Counted from the stretch's first letter, positions 15,621-24,133 are shown. The stretch: DNA of 35,660 nucleotides from CAVRZY01 sp963725415 (GCA_963725415.1 CAVRZY010000167.1:1-35660); one strand, 5' to 3'. The notes: generated by a model from the sequence alone, not told the origin. Numbers and translations are program-made.

Positions 15621-17468
15621 TTACAATGACTGTGCCAGGTGAAACGGAAGCGGGCTCTGCTGGGAAGCAACCCTGCCGAGGGATAGCCTGGTGGGCTCAT
15701 CGAGACGATGAAGTCGGGGCGTGCGAGCCGGTCTCTGCGCCCCTCCCAAATCCCATCGGATCGGTAGACCCTCATGCCTTGAAAATCCCCGCCCGAAGGG
15801 CGGAAATACTAGCTTACGGAAAACGACCGCTCTCCATTTCCGGCTGAACCAGCACACGGCCTCCAACAGTTGAATGACGTTGCGGATCGAGGCATCGGCC
15901 TTGTCGATAGCGGACTCGAGCATACTGTTGGGCGATGAGGGATGCCGCTGGTGGTGGAACAAGCTGTTGGCGAGCGGCCCGCAAAGCTGTTTGTGGAAGA
16001 GCACGAACAGCAGCGCGACTTTGACGCCCTTGTCCGTGAGGCGGTAGGCGTAGCGCTTGCCGTCGCGTTCCAGCAACCCATGCGCTTTCATCTTCCGGAG
16101 GTCGTAGCGGAGCTGGTTCAGAGCGTAGCGGTCGGCGGACAAGCAGAACTGGGTCAGGACAGCTTCGTGGATCTGTGTCGCGCGCCATCCGGCGACGTTC
16201 GTGCCGGCGTGCAGGAGCGCCTCCATGAGGCGGATCATTCGAGTGTCGTGGATTTTGATGCCGGGATACTTGGCGGTTCCGACGCAAATCGGCAGGGCCA
16301 GCCGTTGCAGCAGCGGGAAGTCGACATGGACGTTCAGGCACTGGGACTGGAAGGCGGCGAAGCGGTCCGTAACCGCCAGGAACTTGTGCCGCACGGCGGC
16401 CAGGTGATCCAGCCCTTTCTTCAGCCCGAAATCGGACAAGTTGTTCGAGCAGACCTCATTGCGCAGGAAGGTGGAGAACTTCTCGTACTGTTTGACGAAT
16501 GCGTTCCGGCAGTAGGCCCGGAAGATGTGATGGCCATGCTCGATGTGCTCCAACGTGGTGTTCAGCTTGCCCTTCAGCTTCTTGGTGATGCGCGTGCCGA
16601 AGATCTCCGAGATTTTGTGGGCGGTCAGGCGCCACAGGCCGATCTCGCAGGAGCGCTCGAAGATCCTGTGGATGGGGAAGTGGCGCTTGAAGATGAAGTT
16701 GCGGCAGTACTCGATCTGGTTGATGGCGTAAAACCGGCGCAGGTTCATGGCAGCGCGCTCGCGTTTGGAGAACTTCGGCCCCAGCACCAGGGTCCAGTAT
16801 TCGAGCCGCTCGCGAATCACGTCGGCGGTGAAGCGGTCGGCGGCGGCCTGTAAGGCGTCAGGATCGGAGACCGCCAGGAACGCGTTGTCGTTCTTGCGGA
16901 AGATCACTCGCTCCCGGTTCAGCTCTTTTTCGATGAAGTTGTGGCCGTTCAGGTAGTAGGTCGCCTGAAAGGGGAAGAAGGAGGCAACTCGCATCGCCAT
17001 CGGCCCCAAGACCTGGTCGTCGATGTAGAAGTAGTAGTGCGTGAACCGGCTGCGCTGGCGGGCCAGGATGCGGTAGTTGGGATCAGCAGTGGGGAACTTG
17101 GGCGGGCTGGAGCGAAACGTGTTGCCCTGTTCCATGCTCTTGAGAATGAAGTACACCCCGTGCTGGCCGCGCTTCTCCACCCGGCGCAGATGGGGGCGGA
17201 CGTAATCTTCCTTCCTCACGCCGGACTCGGCCCACTCGATGGGGGTCTGACGGTTCCGGGCGAACGCTTCGACCCAGCTCTGGTAATCGTTGGTCCGCGC
17301 CGAGAGCACCTCTTTGGTGATGGCCGGAACTCGCACCACTTCGTGGAAGAAGTACACGACCTGCTCCGACCGAGACAACCCGGAAAGGTACCCATGGATG
17401 ACAACACGGTCGAAACAGTGGTACACAAACAACAGCAGGCCTCCAAACAGGCGTGCAAATAGTTCCAT
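15621..17468 (-). CDS. Unassigned 615-residue protein with C-terminal winged helix; candidate mobile-element protein
   Basis: The ATG at 17468 (MELFARLFGGLLLFVYHCFDR) has an excellent AAAGGAGGAG ribosome binding site. I know no functional name for this protein; I recall close relatives as repeated conserved hypotheticals in Acidobacteriota and environmental genomes. Visible parts: an N-terminal region with FDRVVIHGYLSGLSRSEQ; a central HYYFYIDDQVLGPMAMRVASFFPFQ and YYLNGHNFIEKELNRE rich in aromatic and acidic residues; FCNF-type segments IEYCRNFIFKRHFPIHRIFERSCE; and a C-terminal winged helix (LNQLRYDLRKMKAHGLLERD, then GKRYAYRLTDKG). No DDE, HUH or recombinase signature is evident. The last 75 or so residues after QLLEA look like read-through into flanking DNA. 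It sits between a broken IS3 and a gene truncated at its own upstream border, which suggests mobility. Confidence 0.6.
   Translation of the reverse strand: MELFARLFGGLLLFVYHCFDRVVIHGYLSGLSRSEQVVYFFHEVVRVPAITKEVLSARTNDYQSWVEAFARNRQTPIEWAESGVRKEDYVRPHLRRVEKRGQHGVYFILKSMEQGNTFRSSPPKFPTADPNYRILARQRSRFTHYYFYIDDQVLGPMAMRVASFFPFQATYYLNGHNFIEKELNRERVIFRKNDNAFLAVSDPDALQAAADRFTADVIRERLEYWTLVLGPKFSKRERAAMNLRRFYAINQIEYCRNFIFKRHFPIHRIFERSCEIGLWRLTAHKISEIFGTRITKKLKGKLNTTLEHIEHGHHIFRAYCRNAFVKQYEKFSTFLRNEVCSNNLSDFGLKKGLDHLAAVRHKFLAVTDRFAAFQSQCLNVHVDFPLLQRLALPICVGTAKYPGIKIHDTRMIRLMEALLHAGTNVAGWRATQIHEAVLTQFCLSADRYALNQLRYDLRKMKAHGLLERDGKRYAYRLTDKGVKVALLFVLFHKQLCGPLANSLFHHQRHPSSPNSMLESAIDKADASIRNVIQLLEAVCWFSRKWRAVVFRKLVFPPFGRGFSRHEGLPIRWDLGGAQRPARTPRLHRLDEPTRLSLGRVASQQSPLPFHLAQSL
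15782..15812 (-). terminator. CCGCCC/GGGCGG hairpin inside the 3' end of the unassigned gene
   Basis: On the minus strand CCGCCC-TTC-GGGCGG with flanking A/T-rich bases (TATTT before, GATTTTC after) forms a compact hairpin just where the family-like part of the protein ends. It could be the original terminator or the end structure of a mobile unit. The T-tract is imperfect. Confidence 0.4.
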
Positions 17469-17538
17469 CGGTCGTCTCCTCCTTTGACCTCGTCTTGACA
17501 ACAAGATCATCGGACAGGCGACCGGTGGAATCAAAATT

Positions 17539-18321
17539 TCAAATATGTTTGGCTAGCACTTGGCGGTTTGCCCCGTTGTCCGTGATGAGGACCCGCGTGC
17601 CGACCGTGTTGGCGGGAGGGGAATCGACCACTGGGCGATCGATAACTGCGAAACTGCGTTCACCCTCGTCCTCTCCGACGAACTTGATTGACTTCAGGTT
17701 TGGAATAAAGGCGAAGAGATAAGGCGCATGACTCTCGAGGTTCCGCAGTGCCGCGTTGATATGAGCGCGCGATTCATCTTTAGGGCTAACGTAATACGTG
17801 TACTCTGCCAGGCGGTTGACCGCGTCTTCGGTCAGCGCTGCGTTATCCAATGCCTGAGCGCACTCGTTGATGTTATCCAGAATCGCCGACTGAGGCCCAC
17901 CGCGCTTCATCATGAACGTGAAGGAGAACGGAGTGCTCGCCTCATCCAGCAGGGTGCCCCGAACTCGGACTTCCGTCGATATCACGTGTGTGACCAGGAA
18001 CCCCTTGCCGAACCGTCCGGTGGTCTCGCCGCGCCTGTGCTTCGACGAATCGCCTTCAACCAGCGCGACGATTTCACGGAGGTTGAAAGGCCCCGCATCG
18101 TGCTGAATCACGAGTTCCGAGGGCTTTCGCTTGACGCTGAAGGAAAAGGGGCGCCCAGCCGCGCAGTCCTTGGCGTTCTGGAGGAGCTCCCATAGCCACC
18201 GATTTGAGGCTATCTGTTTTCTCATTCCTCACCAGTCTTGGACCTGGTCGTGGATGAAACGGGCCGAATGGCTCCTGGCTTCTGCCTGTGAGATTCTATT
18301 GAAACTATCCGAGAATCGCAT
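17539..18321 (-). pseudogene. GHKL/sacsin-like ATP-binding protein, 3'-truncated and with an in-frame TGA
   Basis: N-terminal part of a large protein with a histidine-kinase/Hsp90-type ATPase fold of the sacsin-like kind. The frame starts at ATG 18321 (MRFSDSFNRISQAEARSHSA), reads FIHDQVQDW, then hits TGA at 18229-18231, and continues in the same frame as MRKQIASNRWLWELLQNAKD. ATPase motifs visible are the N-box WELLQNAKD, the QHDAGPFNLREI segment, and the G-rich TTGRFGKGFLVTH. The protein stops at about 17540, at the upstream border of the unassigned winged-helix gene, so most of the C-terminus is missing. Such ATPases recur in defence and restriction-type islands, which fits the mobile setting but is not proof. 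Confidence 0.65.
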
Positions 18322-19027
18322 TGACGTGCCCTACCCTACTACCGGCAACATCGGATGAGGTTATCACAAATGCCACATTGGATCTGAGCGCTTGCTCTTG
18401 GCCATTGAGAGCAACTGAGGCTGGCGCTTCCCAGGTGTTGCTGTTCGGAGTGCGCCGTCGGGTTCTGCAGAAGGATTTGGTAGAGGTCGCCGGTCCCCAA
18501 AGCGGAGAATCGCCGGTCAAGTTCTACAGGAGGGGGCAAGGACCGGGAAGAGTCTCTGGCGTGTTGTCTCGCTGAGAGGGTGTTTCTGGATCTGCATACG
18601 GATTGTGTCATCGCTCGAAGTACAAGGCATGCTTTCGGACTTGAGCGTCGCCCACTCACGCCGGTCAACATGCGGGGTAGCCTGGTCAGGTTGATACTGA
18701 AAAGTCGGCTCTCGTCCGTGCGTACCGACGCCGGGAACCGAGCGTTGATTACCCCCGCCGTACGCCCACCACAGAATCGATCCACCTTTGTCGCCACGTG
18801 TTGACGGATCGAGTGCCACGGACGACCAGTCCAGTCTGAAGACGGCGAACTACAGGCCGAGGAATACCGATATCGTGGCCGCATGGACCCGCAGAGCGGG
18901 TGGTGGTGCCAGAACATCCGTTGCATCACCTGGGAGAACGCGGCGCAACGATGGCGCTGGTCTCTTGCTCAATTGGCCCAGCGCCCACAGTCGGCCTTAC
19001 AGAACCACCGGAAGGAGAGTGAACATC
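18322..19027. other. About 700 bp without a supported gene
   Basis: Several short overlapping open frames exist on both strands, but none has a recognisable domain, a good ribosome binding site or consistent coding character. It is probably the shared upstream region of the leftward ATPase gene and the rightward rad52-like operon, with decayed gene material. No clear promoter was found. Confidence 0.4.
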
Positions 19028-20083
19028 ATGCAAACGAATGCAAACGGGACGCCTGCGCCCGTAGGGGCGCTGGCCAATCCCATACCGATGACATCGCTCG
19101 GAGTGACGCAGACGTTCACTCCCGAGGAAATCCGCGACCGGCTGGCCGCGCTGACGCAGCCGTTCCCGCCGGAACTGGTCGAATGGCGCGTCACCAACAC
19201 GACGCGGGACCGGCGAGGCAACCGGGGCCAGGTCGTCGCCTACGCCGACCCACGCGCTTACACCGACCGGCTCAACGCCATACTGAGCCCGCTCGGCTGG
19301 ACGCGCGAGTACACCGTCCAGACCGTCCAGAACTTCGAGCGCCCGCAGAGAGGCGATGACGGCGGGAAGGAAACGACGATCACCGCCAAGGTCCTGGTCA
19401 CCTGCCGGGTGACGCTCTTCGGTCTCGGCACCCACTGCGGCACCGGCGAGGAATGGGCAACCGACCAGAACGCGCTCACCCGAGCCGAGGCGCAGGCCTT
19501 CAAGCGGACCTGCTCGTGTTTTGGGCTCGGGCGCTACTTCTATGACCTGCCTCGCACCTGGGTCGATCTGGACGAGCACAACCGGCCGCTCCAACTCCCC
19601 CGGCTGCCCGATTGGGCGATGCCGAAGCGATCCAAGAACGGCCAGGAACACGGAAAGCCCCGGAACGGGAAGCCGACGACGCCGGCAGGGGGCACAAACG
19701 GAAACGGCAATGGCAATCACCGGAGCGGCTTCTACAGAGACGAACTCGTAGCCGAAATCCGGGGCCTGAGTGAGCGGATCGGCGTCAGTCTGAGCCATGA
19801 GGCTTTGCGGCGATACGGTGGCGCCGAGGAAGTCGAGCGCATCCGCGATATCGCCAAGCTGACCATGGTGATGGAGCGAATGGAGGACCTGGCGCGTGGG
19901 GTCGCGCGCCTGAAACGAGCCATCGAGGCCGTCGGCGAGGAACCGTACAGGCAGCTCTGCACGGAGATGAACCTGCCCGGCGACTCGATCGATGACATCC
20001 CGACCCGCGAAGTCCTGAAGCGGCTGGTCGAGCGCATGGAAGCGCTCGCACAGCGTCCGGCGGCGGAGTGCGTGCCGTCCTGA
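19028..20083 (+). CDS. Rad52/Rad22-family single-strand annealing protein
   Basis: Protein of 351 residues, probably a DNA-annealing recombinase of the phage/plasmid Rad52 type. The N-terminal half carries the family fold: FTPEEIRDRLAALTQPFPPE, then a YADPRAYTDRLNAILSPLGWTREYTVQ segment, strands ending KVLVTCRVTLFGLGTHCGTGEE, and a signature RAEAQAFKRTCSCFGLGRYFYDLP. A Gly/Asn-rich linker (about residues 210-235) leads to a helical C-terminal region with no known name. The start follows GGAAGGAGAG and is well placed. It opens a rightward set of four genes with the primase downstream, which points to replication or recombination of a mobile element. Confidence 0.88.
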   Translation: MQTNANGTPAPVGALANPIPMTSLGVTQTFTPEEIRDRLAALTQPFPPELVEWRVTNTTRDRRGNRGQVVAYADPRAYTDRLNAILSPLGWTREYTVQTVQNFERPQRGDDGGKETTITAKVLVTCRVTLFGLGTHCGTGEEWATDQNALTRAEAQAFKRTCSCFGLGRYFYDLPRTWVDLDEHNRPLQLPRLPDWAMPKRSKNGQEHGKPRNGKPTTPAGGTNGNGNGNHRSGFYRDELVAEIRGLSERIGVSLSHEALRRYGGAEEVERIRDIAKLTMVMERMEDLARGVARLKRAIEAVGEEPYRQLCTEMNLPGDSIDDIPTREVLKRLVERMEALAQRPAAECVPS

Positions 20084-20149
20084 CCGCCCCGGCGGGAAAC
20101 CGCCGAGAAAAAGTACCCCCGTCATGAACGGCTGGAAAGGAGGCCACAA

Positions 20150-20500
20150 ATGCAGGAAAACATACAGGCAAGTGAGGTCCTGCGCGTGCAGGACCTGGGC
20201 ATGGGTCGCGACACCGCGACCGATCGGATTGTCCTCGGTTTCGCCAACTACGCGGAGGCGAGGATCGCCAAATGGGTGCAGTTCCCGCGCGGCGTGCTGT
20301 TGTTTCTCATGGTCCCGGGCGACCCGGAATCGGGCTGCTTCTACGTGCTCGACCGGGCGCGCGGCATCTTCTACATGCTGGACATCCCGGAAGACGGCCG
20401 CTGGGGCGGTTACCGCCTCGACGAGTGCGACGGGCTGACTCAGGCCTTCGCGCTGAAACAGATGGCGGAAAAGCCGCGCCGGCTGCGTGCCATGGCGTGA
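20150..20500 (+). CDS. Conserved unknown protein in the rad52/primase operon
   Basis: Protein of 116 residues with a strong AAAGGAGG ribosome binding site seven bases before ATG 20150. It is mainly alpha/beta with a central hydrophobic strand (GVLLFLMVPGDPESGCFYVLDRARGIFYMLDIPED) and a basic C-terminus. No signal peptide, membrane segment or known motif is seen. The 66-bp gap from rad52 holds a small CGGCGG-GAAA-CCGCCG hairpin. Position between the annealing protein and the primase suggests a role in the same element's DNA metabolism; this is inference. Confidence 0.7.
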   Translation: MQENIQASEVLRVQDLGMGRDTATDRIVLGFANYAEARIAKWVQFPRGVLLFLMVPGDPESGCFYVLDRARGIFYMLDIPEDGRWGGYRLDECDGLTQAFALKQMAEKPRRLRAMA

Positions 20501-20562
20501 CCGGCTTTTGACATCGCCGCGAATCCGGCTTATCAAGGGCCGAGGCCCTCAGGAGCGACGGC

Positions 20563-21531
20563 ATGGAACCGAAGCTGACGGCGACCGCCGACATGGTGCG
20601 GCAGTTCCACGATCTCTTCGTGAATCGCCGGGCCTACACCGTCCAATCCATGCGGCCGCACCCCGAGAGCGGCCGCCACTACTACTTCCGGCCGGTTGAT
20701 CGCAGCGCCGGCAGGCCGCTCGGCCTGACCGCCGACGTGATCCGGCAGCACCTGGAGGGGGAGATCACGATTGGACTGTACGCGATCAATCCCACGTCGC
20801 AGCGATCGAAGTGGGTCGTCATCGACGCCGATTACCGAACGGCCCTTGAGGACCTGCTGAAGCTCCAGGTCGGGCTGAACCACGACGGGGTGGAGGCGGC
20901 GCTGGAGAAGTCCAAGCGCGGAGCGCACCTCTGGGTGCTGTTTCGGGAGCCGGTGCTCGCGCGGGAAGCGCGTCTCTACATCCTGGACCTTGCCGCCAGG
21001 CTGGAGCTGCCCGTCAAGGGAGCCGGGGCGGCCGATGGCATCGAGGTGTTCCCGCGACAGGACGAGCTGAAGCAAGGTGAATTCGGCAACGCGATGCGGG
21101 CGCCATTGGGAGTCCACCGCGGCGCGGGACGGCGCTACTGGTTCTACCACGCCGATTACGACCTGAATTCCCAGTTCCGGTACCTGCGGGCGATCCGCCG
21201 TGTGACGGAAGACGAACTGAAGAGGCTCCTCAACGGAAAGGCGAGCGCCGTCCCGCCTTCGGTGCGGCCAGTGGCACTGCCTCAGCGCACGGCCTTTCGA
21301 GGCGCCGCGCCGGAATTCCGCATCCTCGATTACGTCGAGCCGAAGCGCCGTGTGGGAAGGAACTTCATCGCCCGATGCCCGTCGTGCGCGCAGAGCGGCC
21401 ATGACACCGCAGGCGACAACCTGTCGATATCCGTGGCGGAGCCGCTCAAGTACAAGTGCTGGGCAGGGTGCACCAGGGAAATGATCCGCGCGGCCCTCGG
21501 GCGGCCGGCGCCGGAGCGAAAGTCCGCATGA
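20563..21531 (+). CDS. Archaeo-eukaryotic-type primase with C-terminal zinc finger (TOTE-like)
   Basis: Protein of 322 residues. The N-terminal 230 residues resemble the AEP primase domain of TOTE-type systems: FHDLFVNRRAYTVQ, a GLY strand, the metal-binding DAD at residues 88-90 (KWVVIDADY), and the nucleotide-binding SKRGAHLWVLF at 117-127 with His122. The C-terminus has a CHC2/DnaG-like zinc ribbon with Cys at about 272, 275, 299 and 303 (CPSC, CWAGC). It would make primers or short DNA for plasmid- or phage-type replication. No helicase domain is fused or present nearby. ATG 20563 follows AGGAGCGACGGC. It is translationally coupled to the next gene through ATGA. Confidence 0.82.
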   Translation: MEPKLTATADMVRQFHDLFVNRRAYTVQSMRPHPESGRHYYFRPVDRSAGRPLGLTADVIRQHLEGEITIGLYAINPTSQRSKWVVIDADYRTALEDLLKLQVGLNHDGVEAALEKSKRGAHLWVLFREPVLAREARLYILDLAARLELPVKGAGAADGIEVFPRQDELKQGEFGNAMRAPLGVHRGAGRRYWFYHADYDLNSQFRYLRAIRRVTEDELKRLLNGKASAVPPSVRPVALPQRTAFRGAAPEFRILDYVEPKRRVGRNFIARCPSCAQSGHDTAGDNLSISVAEPLKYKCWAGCTREMIRAALGRPAPERKSA

Positions 21532-22151
21532 GCGCAGGCGAACAGCGCGACGGCGGGCAGAACCGGCAACCGGTTCGCCTGGCCCTGCCGCGGGCCGTAC
21601 TTCGGCACCGCGAACGGGCGGGCATCTACTGCCAGCCGACCGTCTCGGTGGAGTTCCAGAAGCAGAGCAAGCGGTATGTCGTGCGTGGGGTCGAGTCCGG
21701 CGGGGCGACGCGGGAAATCGGACACTACGTCGCGTTCTGCGGCCCGGCTGGCGAGCCCCTGGCATGGCTTCAGCCGATACAGTCCCTGACGGCCAACGGG
21801 TCGCACGCGGTGGTGATCGCGCCGGCGCTGGTGAGCGTCGAGGTCTTTCGCGCTCAGCAGACGTACGAACTGCTCATCGCGCGGCACGAACCGCGAGGCG
21901 GGGAGGACGGGCGGCGGCCGCGGCTCTCGTCGCAAGTGCTCTTTCGCGGGACTCAGGGCTACCTGTCCCTGGAGCTGTGGGGCAAGGACCGGGAGGCCGC
22001 GGGCAGGATCACGCCGGAGTTCTTCAACCGCTCAGGGGAGCGGAAGGAGATCCCGCTTCGATTCGTGGAGGCGGTCAAGGCAGCGGTCAAAGGGGCGACC
22101 ACAATCGACTGCCGCCAGGCGGTCCTCGCTGCGGCGCCCGTTTCACAGTAG
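21528..22151 (+). CDS. Conserved unknown protein coupled to the primase gene
   Basis: Protein of 207 residues starting at ATG 21528, overlapping the primase stop by four bases, so the two are co-translated. It appears soluble and beta-rich (YCQPTVSVEFQKQSKRYVVRG, EIGHYVAFCGPAGEPLAWL), with a charged middle and a C-terminal helix. I recognise no domain. The tight coupling argues for a shared function with the primase. It ends the operon; a short phage/plasmid gene fragment follows after 22 bp. Confidence 0.7.
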   Translation: MSAGEQRDGGQNRQPVRLALPRAVLRHRERAGIYCQPTVSVEFQKQSKRYVVRGVESGGATREIGHYVAFCGPAGEPLAWLQPIQSLTANGSHAVVIAPALVSVEVFRAQQTYELLIARHEPRGGEDGRRPRLSSQVLFRGTQGYLSLELWGKDREAAGRITPEFFNRSGERKEIPLRFVEAVKAAVKGATTIDCRQAVLAAAPVSQ

Positions 22152-22173
22152 GTCTGTCATTCAGGGGGCAAGC

Positions 22174-22246
22174 ATGAAAGTCGGCACGAAGAGTGTGCTC
22201 TTCGGGGCGCACTGTCTGACGATCGCTTCATACTACGCCTCTTGAC
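22174..22246 (+). pseudogene. 5' fragment of a phage/plasmid-type conserved gene
   Basis: ATG 22174, behind AGGGGGC, reads MKVGTKSVLFGAH, the typical start of a conserved hypothetical often found on plasmids and prophages. After about 10-13 residues the similarity ends and the frame stops at 22246. The break coincides with the end of the serine recombinase fragment on the other strand, so two elements were joined here. Confidence 0.45.
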
Positions 22247-22748
22247 CGGAAGCGGCGGAGATATTGAGTTGAGCGACTGCGAAGAATTAGGCTCTGGCCT
22301 GATCTTTTGGCCGGAAGCGTCGGCTTCGGCTTTTCGTACAAGCATGCGTTGCAATCATTGTACGCATGGCCGCGCAGCAATCCGGCCATTCTCCACGCGG
22401 CTACGGTATCGACGCAGATTCCGAGCTTGGCGGCAACTTCCTGCGGCGTCCAGAAGCCTTTTTCTCGGAGCCGTTCGAAGCGGGTTTTGAGATTGTATCT
22501 CCGGCAGAGCTGGCTCAGGCTGGTTGGCGTGAATGGTATTCCTACTCCGCTGTTCATCCGTTTGTCGTTCAATATACCCAGGATTTCTTTAAAATTATAA
22601 TCATCCAACAGGCGGTCGATTTCGGCTATGACATCGGGATGATGGCGCCGGATGTCCCAGACGCGCAGGGCGTTGGGTAACCGCAGCGTCTTAGTGATGC
22701 CACCTTTGAATCGCACGTGGACGGCAACGTCGTCAGTCTTGCGCAAGG
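22228..22748 (-). pseudogene. Serine-recombinase C-terminal fragment, cut by ISL3
   Basis: The minus strand encodes DVAVHVRFKGGITKTLRLP, then VIAEIDRLLDDYNFKEILGILN, PFTPTSLSQLCRRYNLKTRF and an HTH (FWTPQEVAAKLGICVDTVAAWRMAGLLRGHAYND). This matches the C-terminal part of large resolvase/invertase-type recombinases that carry a zinc-ribbon and HTH extension. The catalytic N-terminal domain is absent because the ISL3 element starts at 22749. The end of the gene is also indistinct, near the junction with the 22174 fragment. Likely the former integrase of the rad52/primase element. Confidence 0.7.
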
Positions 22749-24133
22749 GGTTCCTCTCCCAAAAGTGTAATCGCGTCTGAAGTCCTTTGGCGGCAAGGAG
22801 ATGCTGCTTGACGGGCACTTGAGCAGCACCTCGGCCGGTTTCTATCCTTCGAAGTTGTTCGCCAAAACAAAGCGAAGGAAAGGGACCGAGGTGCTCATAG
22901 AGACATTTATCAGAAAACAGTTGCGATTGAAAGCCCACACCGTGACCGAGGTGGAGGAGACCGACGAATGCATGACCGTTCGCATCGACCGTCTGGGCAG
23001 GCGGCTGTTGCGTTGCGGGGTGTGTCGGCGGCGCTGTCGGGAGGTGCACGACATCCGGGCGGAGCGACAATGGCGCGACCTGTCGATGAGAAAACTGCCG
23101 CTGGTTCTGCGTTACTGCCCGCGGCGGGTGGACTGCCCGCGATGCGGGGTACGGGTGGAGGACTTTCCCTGGGCCGAGCCGTGGGCGCGGGTCACTACAG
23201 CGCTGGCCAATGCGGTCGCGGTGCTGGCGCGGGAATTGAGTTGGCAAGGCACGGCGCGGGAATACCGGCTGAACTGGAAAAGTGTGGCCACAATCGTGAA
23301 GCGGGCCGTCAAGTGCGGTCTACGCCAGCGGACACGGCCCCCGGTCCATATCATTGGCATCGATGAGGTGAGCCGGCGCAAGGGCCAGGTCTACCTGACC
23401 GTGGTCTACGACCTGGAGCGCCGCGTGCTGCTGTGGGTCGGCGAAGACCGCACCGAGGAGGCGGTGAAGAAGTTCTTTACCGAGGAAATGGGCCGCCGCC
23501 GCTGCCGAACCCTGCGGGTGGTCTGCATGGACATGTGGGCGCCTTACTACAACCTGGTGCGCGAACACGCGCCGAACGCGCAGATCCTGTTTGACCGGTT
23601 CCACATTGTCAAACACCTGAATGAGGCCGTGGATGAAGCCCGCCGGAGCCTGATGAGAACGCTGAGCCGGCAGGAACGAGCCTCGTTCAAGGGAACCCGC
23701 TGGTTGCTCCTGAAAAACCCCTGGAACCTGAGTTCTCATCAAACCGAGCGGCTGTCGACGCTGGTGCGCTGGAACTCGCCACTGGTGAGGGCTTGGTATC
23801 TCAAGGAATCCTTCCAGCTGTTCTGGCCCTACCAGCAGAGGAAGCGGGCCGAAGATCATCTGCGCAAGTGGATGAACTCGGCCATGCGGTCCAGGTTGGA
23901 GCCATTCAAGAGGTTCGTTCGGATGCTGCGTTCCCATCTGGAGGGAGTCCTGGCGTGGACCCAGCACCACCTGTCGAACGCCGCCGTCGAAGGGATGAAC
24001 AACAAGATCAAGTCAATCAGTCACCGCTCGTTTGGATTCCGGAGCGCCGGGAACTTCATCGCCGCCATCTACCATTGCTGTGCGCGGCTGCCGCTGCCTG
24101 CTGAACGCTAATTACACTTTTCGGATAGGAGCC
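22749..24133 (+). mobile_element. ISL3-family insertion sequence
   Basis: Inverted repeats of about 23 bp: the left end (from 22749) reads GGTTCCTCTCCCAAAAGTG and the right end, inverted, reads GGCTCCTATCCGAAAAGTG; both go on with TAAT. The single transposase gene is intact. The 8-bp flanks do not match, and the flanking genes differ (recombinase fragment left, TonB-dependent receptor right), so recombination between copies or a deletion has occurred. Confidence 0.85.
22891..24111 (+). CDS. ISL3-family transposase (intact)
   Basis: Transposase of 406 residues starting at GTG 22891 behind AAAGGGACCGAG. An N-terminal zinc-binding region (CGVCRRRC and CPRRVDCPRCGV, residues about 40-85) and an HTH (LSWQGTAREYRLNWKSVATIVKRAV) precede the DDE core: IIGIDEVSRRKG, VVCMDMWAPYYN and the glutamate in NAAVEGMNNKIKSISHRSFGF. 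All family features and the length are normal and the frame is unbroken, so it looks able to work. It reads to within 10 bp of the right terminal repeat core. Confidence 0.93.
   Translation: MLIETFIRKQLRLKAHTVTEVEETDECMTVRIDRLGRRLLRCGVCRRRCREVHDIRAERQWRDLSMRKLPLVLRYCPRRVDCPRCGVRVEDFPWAEPWARVTTALANAVAVLARELSWQGTAREYRLNWKSVATIVKRAVKCGLRQRTRPPVHIIGIDEVSRRKGQVYLTVVYDLERRVLLWVGEDRTEEAVKKFFTEEMGRRRCRTLRVVCMDMWAPYYNLVREHAPNAQILFDRFHIVKHLNEAVDEARRSLMRTLSRQERASFKGTRWLLLKNPWNLSSHQTERLSTLVRWNSPLVRAWYLKESFQLFWPYQQRKRAEDHLRKWMNSAMRSRLEPFKRFVRMLRSHLEGVLAWTQHHLSNAAVEGMNNKIKSISHRSFGFRSAGNFIAAIYHCCARLPLPAER

Noticed and set aside
14053..15640. Terminal inverted repeats of the IS3 element
   Set aside because: Short shared words near both ends (such as GAAATGGAG) are in direct, not inverted, orientation, so the borders could not be set.
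15942..16853. Plus-strand open frame of 303 codons opposite the winged-helix gene
   Set aside because: Low-complexity Val/Glu/Gly composition typical of antisense frames; the minus strand has the ribosome binding site and structured protein.
18339..18929. Possible genes on either strand upstream of rad52
   Set aside because: Several overlapping frames compete, none has a ribosome binding site or recognisable motif.
18926..20536. Minus-strand open frame of 536 codons opposite the rad52-like gene
   Set aside because: No domain, spans two plus-strand genes with good ribosome binding sites and known folds.
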